Shown piece by piece: positions 33,904 to 42,985 of a stretch of 64,000 nucleotides of DNA. The DNA is taken from NCBI GenBank assembly GCA_002393945.1, contig DGSO01000019.1:62001-126000 (forward strand), given 5' to 3'. Source of the DNA: Bacteroidales bacterium UBA4360 (GTDB lineage: Bacteria; Bacteroidota; Bacteroidia; Bacteroidales; UBA932). How positions within the stretch are numbered: the first letter of the stretch is position 1; each line of letters starts with the position of its first letter. The notes beneath the pieces are model-generated. The model saw nothing but the letters and a program-made list of their open reading frames with translations, searched no databases and was not told where the DNA came from. Both the position numbers and the translations under genes were made by a program.

Positions 33904-36149
33904 AACGACTCGCAATAACCATTATCGGCATTATAGCCCTTGCCGCATGCGGCAACAAAACCACGTCATTCAAGGCTACCGACACTCTTTCCAGCCCGGA
34001 CGGCAAGCTTACCCTCGAGGCCGGCCTCACCGCCGACGGCATCCCCGTCTATGCGCTTTCCCGCGAAGGGAAAGCCGTAGTCCTTCCCTCAAAACTCGGA
34101 TACAGGCTCACCGACGGGAAAGACCTACAGAAGGGATTCTCCAAGGCCGATGCCACCTATGATACCTTCGACGAGACCTGGGAACCGGTGTGGGGAGAAG
34201 AGGCCGAAATACGCAACAACTATAACGAACTGCTCCTGTCTCTCAAGCGTGAGGACGGCACAGCGATGAACCTGCGTTTCCGCCTCTACAACGACGGCCT
34301 GGGCTTTCGCTACGAGTTCCCCATGGAGAATACACTCACGTACTTCAACGTGGCCGATGAACTGACGGAGTTCGCCATGGCCGGAGACCACACCGCCTGG
34401 TGGATAAGCGGGGACTACGACACCCAGGAATACAACTACACGGAATCAAAACTAAGTGAAATAAGGGGCATTTCCGAAAAGATGCGCCTCTCCAACGCAT
34501 CCCAGGAGAGTTTCTCTGCAACCGGCGTCCAGACCGCCCTTCAGATGAAAACCGCCGACGGCCTCTACATCAACATCCACGAAGCCGAGGTCCTGAACTA
34601 CCCCACTGCCAACCTTGACCTGGACGACAAGAAGATGGTTTTCACAACCTGGCTCACCCCTGATGCAGAAGGCGTCAAGGGACGCCTGCAGGCTCCATGC
34701 AAGAGCCCCTGGAGGACTGTCCAGGTATGCGAAAAGGCCACCGACGTGCTGGCATCCCGCCTTATTCTCAACCTGAACGAACCCTGTGCGCTTGAGGATG
34801 TCTCCTGGATTCATCCCGTAAAGTACATGGGCGTATGGTGGGAAATGATTACAGGAAAAACCCAGTGGAGCTATACCTGGGATGTCCCTTCAGTGCAGCT
34901 TGGAGTTACCGATTTCAAGACCGTCAAGCCGCATGGCCAGCATGGGGCCAACAACGAGAATGTGCGCCGGTACATTGATTTCGCCGCCGAAAACGGCTTT
35001 GACGCCCTCCTCATCGAAGGCTGGAATGAAGGATGGGAAGACTGGTTCGGCCACCAGAAGGACTATGTCTTTGACTTTGTAACTCCTTATCCGGACTTCG
35101 ACCTCCCCGCCCTTAATGCATACGCCCATTCCAAGGGTATCCGCCTTGTGATGCACCATGAGAGCTCTTCATCAACAGTGAACTACGAGCGCCACATGGA
35201 GGAGGCATACAATCTCATGAACAAATATGGCTACAATGCCGTCAAGAGCGGTTACGTGGGCGACATCATCCCTTACGGAGAACACCACTACAGCCAGGCC
35301 CTCATCAACCATTATCACTACGCCATAGTAGAGGCTGCCAAACACCATATCATGGTCAATGCCCATGAAGCCGTGCGTCCTACCGGCCTGTGCCGAACCT
35401 GGCCCAACATGATAGGCAACGAGAGCGCCATGGGCGGTGAATACCGCGGCAACATAGCCCCCGGCCACACCACAATCCTGCCTTTCACACGTCTTCAGGG
35501 TGGTCCCATGGATTATACTCCCGGCATCTTCGAGCAGGATATGTCAGTGACGGCGCCCGGTCAGAGCGGTAAAATGCTTCACACCATCGGCAACCATCTG
35601 GGCCTGTATGTCACCTTCTACAGCCCGCTGCAGATGGCCGCAGACCTGCCTGAGAACTACGCCCGTTTCATGGACGCCTTCCAGTTCATCAAGGACGTCG
35701 CCGTAGACTGGGACAAGACCATCTATCTCGAGGCCGAACCCGGAGCGTACATCGTAACCGCCCGCCATCCCAAACTGTCCACCCTTAACGCGGCTGCAGA
35801 AAGCACCTCCAAACTTGCCGATGCAAAGAAAGACATCGTTACGAGCGCCGCCCGCTTCGTTTATGCCCTGCCGGAGAACGCCACCGCCAAGGATCTGAAG
35901 AACCCCCGCGACGTCTGGTATGTAGGCGGCATCACGGATGAAAACGCCCGCGAAGTGAGCTTCGCCCTGGATTTCCTGGAGCCAGGCAAAGTCTATGAGG
36001 CAACCCTTTATGCCGATGCCCCCGACGCCGACTTCGAAACCAACCCCCAGGCCTATACAATCACCCGCTCAGAGGTCACATCTGCCGACACCATGAAAGT
36101 AAGGATGGCACGCAGCGGCGGCTTCGGGCTCTCACTCAGATCCAAATAA
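33900..36149 (+). CDS. GH97 family glycoside hydrolase, inverting SusB-like
   Basis: A 749-residue lipoprotein (IALAAC lipobox). An N-terminal beta-sandwich (residues 25-280) precedes the TIM barrel and a C-terminal beta domain. The three glutamates used by inverting SusB enzymes can be aligned: E421 in MHHESS, E490 in NAHEAVRPTG and E514 in MGGEYRG. Their spacings (69 and 24) equal those of SusB E439, E508 and E532. It should therefore be an inverting alpha-glucosidase-type enzyme. It overlaps the nucleoside kinase by 4 bases and precedes a CE1-like esterase, forming a small saccharolytic appendix to a housekeeping operon. Confidence 0.92.
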   Translation: MKRLAITIIGIIALAACGNKTTSFKATDTLSSPDGKLTLEAGLTADGIPVYALSREGKAVVLPSKLGYRLTDGKDLQKGFSKADATYDTFDETWEPVWGEEAEIRNNYNELLLSLKREDGTAMNLRFRLYNDGLGFRYEFPMENTLTYFNVADELTEFAMAGDHTAWWISGDYDTQEYNYTESKLSEIRGISEKMRLSNASQESFSATGVQTALQMKTADGLYINIHEAEVLNYPTANLDLDDKKMVFTTWLTPDAEGVKGRLQAPCKSPWRTVQVCEKATDVLASRLILNLNEPCALEDVSWIHPVKYMGVWWEMITGKTQWSYTWDVPSVQLGVTDFKTVKPHGQHGANNENVRRYIDFAAENGFDALLIEGWNEGWEDWFGHQKDYVFDFVTPYPDFDLPALNAYAHSKGIRLVMHHESSSSTVNYERHMEEAYNLMNKYGYNAVKSGYVGDIIPYGEHHYSQALINHYHYAIVEAAKHHIMVNAHEAVRPTGLCRTWPNMIGNESAMGGEYRGNIAPGHTTILPFTRLQGGPMDYTPGIFEQDMSVTAPGQSGKMLHTIGNHLGLYVTFYSPLQMAADLPENYARFMDAFQFIKDVAVDWDKTIYLEAEPGAYIVTARHPKLSTLNAAAESTSKLADAKKDIVTSAARFVYALPENATAKDLKNPRDVWYVGGITDENAREVSFALDFLEPGKVYEATLYADAPDADFETNPQAYTITRSEVTSADTMKVRMARSGGFGLSLRSK

Positions 36150-36150
36150 T

Positions 36151-37302
36151 ATGAAACGAATCGCACTTGCAATGGCAGGAATCATGGCCGCAGCCGGACT
36201 GCATGCCCAGCAGAACGTTGGCTTCAGGGCAGGGAACGTAACCTCTCCCGTTATCAACGCAGACAACACCGTAACCTTCAACGTACACGCGCCGAAGGCC
36301 CATAAGGTCGTAGTCCTTGGAGACTGGGTGAACGGCATCCTCCCCCTCAAGGAGGGAGAAGGCGGCATCTGGTCTGGCACTACGTCAGTGCTGCCTTCAG
36401 AACTGTACACCTATAGGGTTAACATCGACGGAATAACCGGCCTTGACCCTGCAAACCCCTTCACGAAGAGGGACGTTGGCACTACCTTCAGTTATTTCTA
36501 CGTAAACGGAGGTTATGCCGATTATTACCAGGTCCACGACGTTCCCCACGGCACTGTTACCCAGACCTGGTACCATTCTGACGCCACCGGATCGGACAGA
36601 AGGCTGTCTGTCTATCTTCCCCCTTCCTATGACGGAAAGAAGAAGTTCCCCGTGCTTTACCTGCTTCACGGCAGTGGCGGAGATGAAACCGCCTGGATTG
36701 AACTTGGCAACGTTCCCCGTATCATGGACAACCTCATCGCAAAAGGCGAGGCCGTGCCCATGATAGTAGTAATGCCTAACGGAAATATCGGCGCAACAGC
36801 CGCCCCCGGAGAGACGTCTGACAACCTGGCTTTCCGCCCGGTAATGTCAAACCTGATACCGTCCAACTACAAGAACGGCACATACGAGGCCTCATTCCAG
36901 GAAATCATCTCCTTCACGGAAAAGAATTTCGCAGCTGCCAGAGGCAAGAAGAACCGCGCTGTCGCCGGCCTTTCCATGGGCGGCTTCCACAGCTTGTACA
37001 TAGCAATCAACCATCCCGCCAGTTTCGACTATGTCGGCCTCTTTTCTGCCGGCCTGGTGCCACAGCTTACTTCCGACAGTCCCATGTACAGCAATGTGGA
37101 CGAAAAACTCAAAGCCATGCATGTAAAGCTCTTCTGGATAGCCATAGGCAAGGACGATTTCCTCTATGACATAAACCAGGAATTCCGCGTGAAGCTGGAC
37201 AAGCTTGGCGTCCCTTACGAGTATCACGAATCGGCACGCGGACACCTCTGGTGCAACTGGCGCCAGTATCTTCTCCTTTTCGCACCGAGACTGTTCAAAT
37301 AA
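36151..37302 (+). CDS. exported CE1/enterochelin-esterase-like esterase with CBM48-like N-terminus
   Basis: A 383-residue exported enzyme with a signal peptide (GIMAAAGLHAQ). Residues 30-110 form an early-set immunoglobulin-like (CBM48-type) domain (VTFNVHAPKAHKVVVLGDW). The alpha/beta-hydrolase domain has YLLHGSGGDETAW, nucleophile elbow GLSMGGFHS, GKDDFLYD and a late RGHLW histidine. Relatives include feruloyl and acetyl esterases of plant-cell-wall utilization loci and enterochelin esterase-like proteins. It lies one base after the GH97 gene. Substrate unknown; an acylated alpha-glucan or hemicellulose side chain is plausible. Confidence 0.83.
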   Translation: MKRIALAMAGIMAAAGLHAQQNVGFRAGNVTSPVINADNTVTFNVHAPKAHKVVVLGDWVNGILPLKEGEGGIWSGTTSVLPSELYTYRVNIDGITGLDPANPFTKRDVGTTFSYFYVNGGYADYYQVHDVPHGTVTQTWYHSDATGSDRRLSVYLPPSYDGKKKFPVLYLLHGSGGDETAWIELGNVPRIMDNLIAKGEAVPMIVVMPNGNIGATAAPGETSDNLAFRPVMSNLIPSNYKNGTYEASFQEIISFTEKNFAAARGKKNRAVAGLSMGGFHSLYIAINHPASFDYVGLFSAGLVPQLTSDSPMYSNVDEKLKAMHVKLFWIAIGKDDFLYDINQEFRVKLDKLGVPYEYHESARGHLWCNWRQYLLLFAPRLFK

Positions 37303-37319
37303 ACCTCAAGTGAGGTTTA
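37301..37319. terminator. short hairpin between convergent genes
   Basis: AAACCTC (37301-37307) and GAGGTTT (37312-37318) form a seven-base stem with an AAGT loop. It sits at the ends of both the rightward esterase gene and the leftward GH109-type gene, so it may terminate either. No long T-run follows, so termination is weakly supported. Confidence 0.45.
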
Positions 37320-38717
37320 GTCCTTCAGGGCGAATTTAATTCCGTCCAGCTTATTCCATTCACCACGGGTGAAGTCCGGCATCACAACGGGCATCGACCT
37401 GTGGTTTATTGATACCTCCGTGAGCTCCACGAGACTGCTCCACTCTGCTGCGTCATACACATCCTGATCCAGCGGAAGGCCGTTGTGCAGGCAGTAGATA
37501 AGGCGGTAGTCCATGATGAAGTCCATGCCGCCGTGGCCGCCCACCTTGCGGGCGAGCTCCTCAATCTCGGTAACGAAGGGGAACTTGTACTGCTCCATGA
37601 TGGCGTCTCTTTCGGCGTCGGACATGTATTCTTCTGCATCCAGATTGTCATAGGCTACATCCTTGAGCTGGGAACCGCCAAGTGCAAGGCCCTCGTTGGG
37701 ATACTTGTTGGCATATCCCTTGGTTCCCTGCACCTGATACATTCGGCTGTAGGGCTGGGGCGTGACTACGCTATGCTCCACCAGGATGGTCTTGCCCTTG
37801 CGGGTGCGAATGAGCGTGGATGTATTGTCGCCGTTTGCATACTTGGGAACAGCCCCCTTTCCATAGCGCTCATCGGCCTTGTCCTGCCCGGCGAATGCAT
37901 CGGTGTCGATGGCTACAAGGTAGTCCATCTTGTCTCCCCTGTGGATGTTCAAGTCCTGGCACACAGGGCCGATTCCATGGGTGGGATAAACATCCCCGTG
38001 ATGGGCCTTGTTATAGGTCATGCGCCAGTCTCCCTGATATCCGTCCCAGTATGGTTCAAGATTGTGGCAGTATGAACCTTCGACATGCACGACTTCTCCA
38101 AAGAGGCCGTGCTGGATCATGTTCAGGCAGGTGAGTTCGAAAAAGTCATAACAGCAGTTTTCAAGCATCATGCAGTGCCTGCGGGTGCGCTCGGATGTGT
38201 TCACGAGATCCCAGCACTCCTTGATGCTGGTTGCGGCCGGGACCTCTATGGCAACATGCTTTCCATGCTCCATCGCATATACCGCAATAGGAGTATGCAG
38301 CTGCCAGGGAACGGCAAGATATACAAGATCTATGTCTTCCCTTTCGCAGAGCTGCTTGTAGCCTTCTTCTCCGCTGAACTCATACTGTGCGCGGGGTGCG
38401 CCGTTGCTTTCAAGTATGCCCTGGGCCCTTTCTACGCGGTCGGGATAAAGGTCGCACAGCGCAACCACGGTTGCGTCCTCAATGTAAGGGAAACGCCTCA
38501 CAGCATCACTGCCCCGGTCTCCAAGGCCGACTATGCCCACCCTCACATGCTCAATGGGCTCTGCGGCGAAGCCCAGCATTGACTGCTGGTCTGCAGGCCT
38601 TGCCGGAGTGTTGTAGACAATCTTGTTGTCTTTGATCCTGTAGCCATAGTCATCGGCATTGGTGCAGGCAAATGCTGCAAGGATAGCCAACGCGGCCAGC
38701 ATCAGTACTTTTTTCAT
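37317..38717 (-). CDS. GH109-type Gfo/Idh/MocA family protein, lipoprotein (candidate alpha-N-acetylgalactosaminidase)
   Basis: A 466-residue protein with a lipobox (AAFAC). The dinucleotide-binding fold reads RVGIVGLGDRGSDAV (near residue 58), followed by VALCDLYPDRVERAQ, IDLVYLAVPWQLHTPIAVYAMEHGKHVAIEVPAA and the GH109-like segment PTHGIGPVCQDLNIHRGDKMDYLV. GH109 enzymes use bound NAD and a redox mechanism to cleave alpha-linked GalNAc, for example blood-group A. Here AgaS, GatZ-type and PfkB genes in the same locus support GalNAc as the product. The exact linkage is inferred. It is the last gene of the minus-strand operon. Confidence 0.85.
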   Translation of the reverse strand: MKKVLMLAALAILAAFACTNADDYGYRIKDNKIVYNTPARPADQQSMLGFAAEPIEHVRVGIVGLGDRGSDAVRRFPYIEDATVVALCDLYPDRVERAQGILESNGAPRAQYEFSGEEGYKQLCEREDIDLVYLAVPWQLHTPIAVYAMEHGKHVAIEVPAATSIKECWDLVNTSERTRRHCMMLENCCYDFFELTCLNMIQHGLFGEVVHVEGSYCHNLEPYWDGYQGDWRMTYNKAHHGDVYPTHGIGPVCQDLNIHRGDKMDYLVAIDTDAFAGQDKADERYGKGAVPKYANGDNTSTLIRTRKGKTILVEHSVVTPQPYSRMYQVQGTKGYANKYPNEGLALGGSQLKDVAYDNLDAEEYMSDAERDAIMEQYKFPFVTEIEELARKVGGHGGMDFIMDYRLIYCLHNGLPLDQDVYDAAEWSSLVELTEVSINHRSMPVVMPDFTRGEWNKLDGIKFALKD

Positions 38718-38718
38718 T

Positions 38719-39954
38719 CTATTCCAGCATTATACTCCGGTAATCATCAATATCCTTTTGGCTAACGCCAATCTCAAGGAGGTACTTTTCAATACCTTGT
38801 GCAAAAGTTCCGTCGTCACCGGCATATTTCCAGAAGAAAGGAGTGGCATCGTTGTAAACCCATTTCGTACGATTGTTCTGGAAGGTGCTATATGTCTCGG
38901 AATAAGCAATGCTCCACCCTCTGGGCGCGAAATAGGTTACTTCGTACTCCTTGGAAATATCTCCCTCGCGCACGCCAAGAAGACCGAGGAGCAGAATTGC
39001 CATCGTGCCAGTACGGTCACGGCCAAGCGAACAGTGGAAATATACCGGTTTGTCATCCCTGAGACTATTAACGACAAATTCAAAGCAAGCTTTGGTCTTG
39101 TCCCTGTCCTTGTCCAGCATGGAGGTGCCGCCGGACTCGATGCTCGGAGCGCAAAATGCAAAACCATCAATAGCCGGGGCGGACAGGACATCGGATTTGC
39201 CACGGAGGTCAAGCTGAGCAGCTATACCCTCGGCCAAAATGTCTTTCTTGCCTTTTGCATTCATGGTTTCACCCTGAAGACGGCCACCGCGATATATCTT
39301 GCGATATTTAACCTTTTTCCCATCCAGAGTTTTCCATCCTCCCAGATCTCGGCAGTTGCGGACGTTACCGCGGAAGAAGAGCTGGCGGATACTGCCTTTA
39401 GTGTCAAATCCTCCCTGCGCCATAACCTTGCCGTTCTCGGCTGTGACCTTGTAGGTGTAATGGATTCCAGGTACAAGATTGGTAAAATTGACATATGCCT
39501 CTCCGGCATCTACTGTGACATCGCGGCTCCAGGAAGGCTCTTCCAGATGGAAAGTCATATCGCCGGCCGAAGCGTCAGCAGTCCACCTTATGGAAAACTC
39601 GTTGGGCTTGTCCGATGAAGGATTGTTGACAAGTGTTCCGTTCTCGTCGGGATTGCCGTTTTCATCATATTTAACTCCGTTGGCGCCTCCGTAATAGTCG
39701 TAAATCTTTGTATAGGACAAGTCCTTATCGGGATAAGAGACTTCGGAGACATATTTCTCCACGTTGGGATTCGTGACGAGGATAAGCTCTCCGTCCTTGA
39801 CTTCAGGAGCAGCATCCTCATAAGGATCCGGTGTCACGGGATCCACCACAGGGGGTGTGGGCGTCGGATCTTCCTCGGTATTCTGTTCAGTCTTGGGGCC
39901 ACAGAAAGCAAGCAGCGGCAGAATAAGCAAAAATGCGATGTACTTCTTGTCCAT
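38719..39954 (-). CDS. exported tyrosine-protein phosphatase-like lipoprotein (copy 1)
   Basis: A 411-residue lipoprotein (LLAFC lipobox) with a Pro/Glu/Asp-rich linker, a fibronectin III-like beta domain (residues 90-185, FSIRWTADASAGDMTFHL) and a C-terminal phosphatase domain. The CX5R signature is intact, HCSLGRDRTG with C308 and R314, preceded by NCRDLGGW and LDLRGKSDV, as in the Y_phosphatase3/lipid-and-tyrosine phosphatase group. Exported to the cell envelope, it cannot act on cytoplasmic phosphotyrosine, so a phosphorylated glycan, inositol phosphate or lipid is a likely substrate. One base separates it from the GH109-type gene. Confidence 0.85.
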   Translation of the reverse strand: MDKKYIAFLLILPLLAFCGPKTEQNTEEDPTPTPPVVDPVTPDPYEDAAPEVKDGELILVTNPNVEKYVSEVSYPDKDLSYTKIYDYYGGANGVKYDENGNPDENGTLVNNPSSDKPNEFSIRWTADASAGDMTFHLEEPSWSRDVTVDAGEAYVNFTNLVPGIHYTYKVTAENGKVMAQGGFDTKGSIRQLFFRGNVRNCRDLGGWKTLDGKKVKYRKIYRGGRLQGETMNAKGKKDILAEGIAAQLDLRGKSDVLSAPAIDGFAFCAPSIESGGTSMLDKDRDKTKACFEFVVNSLRDDKPVYFHCSLGRDRTGTMAILLLGLLGVREGDISKEYEVTYFAPRGWSIAYSETYSTFQNNRTKWVYNDATPFFWKYAGDDGTFAQGIEKYLLEIGVSQKDIDDYRSIMLE

Positions 39955-39976
39955 ATTTCTATATATTTGTATTGAT

Positions 39977-41158
39977 TCAGTCAGTAAGCATGTTGGTACG
40001 GAATGCTGTGATGGTCTCCTGGCTTACACCTATGGAGAGAAGGTATTTCTCAACACCCTGAGCAAAACTTTCGCCAGTTCCGACAAAAGTGTTCCAGATA
40101 TAGTTGGCCGCACCTTTATAGTCAGCCCTCCTTGTCATCTTAACCGTTTCTCCACCGGAAGTTGCCCACTCATAAGGAGCGAACTGAGTGAGCTCATATT
40201 CTTTGGAGATATCTCCCTCATTTACGCCAAGTACTCCCAATATTATCATTGAAAGCGTTCCGGTACGGTCACGGCCCAGAGAGCAGTGATAATACACCGG
40301 CTTGTTCTCATTTACGCACTTGGCGACAAATTCAAAGCACTGCTTTACCTTTGCGCCATCGTTTTTCAGCATCTGAGTGTAACCCTCTTCTATTACAGGA
40401 GCACAAAACTCCATATAATCCATTGCAGGCGAAGAAAGGACATCCGATTTGCCGCGAAGGTCCAATTGGGCAAGAATACCCTGAGCTTTGAGGTCATCTT
40501 TTCCCTTGCGGCTTGTAAGCGTGCTGCTCTGCATGCGTCCGCCACGATAAATCATACGGTATTTTACAGTCTTGCCGTCTTTTGTTTTCCAACCGCCAAG
40601 ATCACGGGCATTACGGACATTCGCTTTGAAAAGAACCTGGTATACGAGTCCTTTGGTTTTGAAGGCACCGGAAGTCAACTCCTTGCCGCTTTCTCCCTTG
40701 ACTTCGAAATGATACTGTGCACCAGGACGAAGGTTGATAATATTAGCATAGCATTCACCCTTATCAATGGACATTTCGCGACTCCATCCGTCATCTTCCC
40801 ATAACTTCAAAGTTATGTTCCCAGCCGATTCATCTTTAGTCCAGCGAATTGAGAACTCGTTTGGTTTATCAGACTTTCCGGGGGCGGTAGGGCCGTACTT
40901 CTCGTCCAGAATATGGGTCTCGGTGTAGTCATGCTCCGGATATGTCACCTCTTCAAGAAAGGCCTGGACTTTTTCATTGGTTACAAGGATTAAATCGCCG
41001 TCTTTCACTTCAGTCGCAGCGTCGGCAAAAGGGTCTTCTGTTTCCGGAGCAGGCTTTTGCTCGTCGATAGGATCATTGGTTTCTGCCTGCGGGGTTTTCT
41101 CACAGAAAACCAGCAGAGGCAATACCAGAATAAAAGCAAGAAATCTATTAATTTTCAT
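39977..41158 (-). CDS. exported tyrosine-protein phosphatase-like lipoprotein (copy 2)
   Basis: A 393-residue lipoprotein (LLVFC lipobox), a tandem paralogue of the downstream copy with the same architecture: acidic linker, EVKDGDLILVTNEKVQ, fibronectin-like domain and phosphatase. The CX5R motif is HCSLGRDRTG with C292, and NARDLGGW and LDLRGKSDV are also kept. Both copies therefore look catalytically competent and arose by duplication. They share the operon with the GH36-type, GH109-type and PfkB genes, which suggests that phosphate removal is part of substrate processing rather than signalling. Confidence 0.85.
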   Translation of the reverse strand: MKINRFLAFILVLPLLVFCEKTPQAETNDPIDEQKPAPETEDPFADAATEVKDGDLILVTNEKVQAFLEEVTYPEHDYTETHILDEKYGPTAPGKSDKPNEFSIRWTKDESAGNITLKLWEDDGWSREMSIDKGECYANIINLRPGAQYHFEVKGESGKELTSGAFKTKGLVYQVLFKANVRNARDLGGWKTKDGKTVKYRMIYRGGRMQSSTLTSRKGKDDLKAQGILAQLDLRGKSDVLSSPAMDYMEFCAPVIEEGYTQMLKNDGAKVKQCFEFVAKCVNENKPVYYHCSLGRDRTGTLSMIILGVLGVNEGDISKEYELTQFAPYEWATSGGETVKMTRRADYKGAANYIWNTFVGTGESFAQGVEKYLLSIGVSQETITAFRTNMLTD

Positions 41159-41173
41159 GTTTCAGAGTTTTGT

Positions 41174-42985
41174 TTACTTTACTTCAATGAGATAATTGCC
41201 CTTGAAAACAGGCTTAATTACAGGGTTGTCACCTTTCACTTCATAGGTAACGGGGGTGTCGGCAGTATACTCCGTCACCGTGTAGGTTTTTGAAGCGTCA
41301 AGACCGCGGAGTTCGATGGGCTTGCCGTCCCACTCATCGGCATAAAAAGCGTAATAGAGGGCGCCGTCCTTGGAGATGACGTGGGCTTCGGGCTTGTCAA
41401 AGCCGTAATTGTAGAGATTCAGGTAAGTGCCCTTGGAGAGCATTTTTTCCTTGTAGATGGGCACCCACTTGCGAAGAAGGGCTTCTTTCTCCTCTGTAAG
41501 GAGGCTGCCGCCGTTTTCCGTGGCATGCGGATTGGGCTTGGGCCAGGTGAACTTAGTGCCGATAACCCCGCCCACGCCCACCTGGGACGCGAAGTCAAGA
41601 CCGCCGTCGCTGAGTTCAACGTGGTCGGCATAGTACGCAAGGCCTGGAGCCATGGCGGCAAAAGCCATGCGTTTTTGACGGATTTGCCGGCTGGAGGTAG
41701 GATCCGAAGCCACTGCCTGGTTGATATACGGCAGGTTGAAGAAATTGAAGGCGTCACCGCAGGGGCAGAGCTGGACCAATGCTCCGGGAAGGTCTGACTG
41801 AGCTCTTTCATAAAGGGCTTTGAAAAACTCCGGCATGCGCTCAGGAGCGTCTCCGGGGCTTGCCAGGCCGCTTGCAGGATTGTAATCAGGGGCGCAGAGA
41901 TTCAGATGCTGGCCGTCCAGTTTGAATCCGTCATAACCCCAGTCCTTGAGGAACATGTCCACAAGGTCAAGGGTATACTTCTGAGTGTACGGATTCACCG
42001 GTGAAAGGTACCAGCTGTCCCACCAGGAGATATCTTCATGGGTGCCGTCCTTCTGAAGGAGCAGCATCTCAGGGTGATTCTTTGCCAGATTGCTGCCGGG
42101 ATCGGCCGCCAGGGGAGCCCACCAAATCTTAGCCTTGAGGCCGGCGTTGTGGACGGCTTCGGTGAGACGGCGCATTCCTGCGGCCCCGATGCGGTCATTT
42201 GCCTCCCAGTCCCCTTCGCACCACTGATAGCCATCGTCAATGTCTACCCAGGTGAATCCCAGCTCAACCACCTTGGGAAGCGTGCCGATAACCTCATCTA
42301 CCGTAAACTGGCGTTCATATCCCCATGCGCACCAAACGGGCTCGTAAGCACTTTCCGGAGAAACGGGAGAAGCGAACCCGAAGGTCTCTTTCATATAAGA
42401 GGTATAATTACGCAGCGGCTGGAAGAAGTCTCCGGTGCCCTCCATCACGAACTGCCTGAAAGAACGGAGGGTATCTCCCGGCTGGAGGATAACGGGAGTT
42501 TCAAAGTCCTGGCGGATGCGTGCCCTTGTCACATTGCCCTTGCGTTCTACGGGCATTGAAACCAGCCTGATTGTGGGTTCTGCAAGGCCGACGCTGATGC
42601 TGCGGTCTTTTGTCCAGAGGCAGACCATAGGAATGCCGCCGCCATAGTCGCTGTCGTTCATTCCCAAATAATTCCGCTGGTAAAAACCGTTCTCTACCGG
42701 GAATGCCCAGTCCTTGCGTTCAGATGTAGACGAAGGCTGGAAGGTCCAGACATCGGCACCCTTAATCTCTACAAGGGATGTTTCCATGGCGTCGATGCTC
42801 ACGGGGGCCGGTCCGTTGTTCACAAATGCAACGGTCCTTATGTTCATGCTGCCGGATGCCGATGTTTCAACCACGGCGGCAATATCCTTTAAGGTGCGGT
42901 TCCCGGAGAGAAGCCTGTCCTGGGGTATTTCCCTGCCGCAGGAGAGCAGCAGCGGGAGAAGGATTCCGGCTATCAGCTTTTTCAT
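41174..42985 (-). CDS. GH36-type alpha-galactosidase/alpha-N-acetylgalactosaminidase-like lipoprotein
   Basis: A 603-residue lipoprotein (LLLSC lipobox). A beta-sandwich N-terminus is followed by the clan GH-D TIM barrel: VWCAWGYERQFTVDEV, FTWVDIDDGYQW, AKIWWAPLAADPGS, GYDGFKLDGQHLN with nucleophile D357, and AVASDPTSSRQIRQK with acid/base D428. The 71-residue spacing of the pair is like that of GH36 enzymes. The C-terminal beta domain ends in KGNYLIEVK. Alpha-galactosidase or alpha-GalNAc-ase activity is expected; the locus favours the latter. The start overlaps the pfkB-type gene by 4 bases. Confidence 0.85.
   Translation of the reverse strand: MKKLIAGILLPLLLSCGREIPQDRLLSGNRTLKDIAAVVETSASGSMNIRTVAFVNNGPAPVSIDAMETSLVEIKGADVWTFQPSSTSERKDWAFPVENGFYQRNYLGMNDSDYGGGIPMVCLWTKDRSISVGLAEPTIRLVSMPVERKGNVTRARIRQDFETPVILQPGDTLRSFRQFVMEGTGDFFQPLRNYTSYMKETFGFASPVSPESAYEPVWCAWGYERQFTVDEVIGTLPKVVELGFTWVDIDDGYQWCEGDWEANDRIGAAGMRRLTEAVHNAGLKAKIWWAPLAADPGSNLAKNHPEMLLLQKDGTHEDISWWDSWYLSPVNPYTQKYTLDLVDMFLKDWGYDGFKLDGQHLNLCAPDYNPASGLASPGDAPERMPEFFKALYERAQSDLPGALVQLCPCGDAFNFFNLPYINQAVASDPTSSRQIRQKRMAFAAMAPGLAYYADHVELSDGGLDFASQVGVGGVIGTKFTWPKPNPHATENGGSLLTEEKEALLRKWVPIYKEKMLSKGTYLNLYNYGFDKPEAHVISKDGALYYAFYADEWDGKPIELRGLDASKTYTVTEYTADTPVTYEVKGDNPVIKPVFKGNYLIEVK

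Noticed and set aside
38659..39618. 319-residue plus-strand open frame
   Set aside because: Antisense to the first tyrosine-phosphatase lipoprotein, whose CX5R motif and lipobox are intact.
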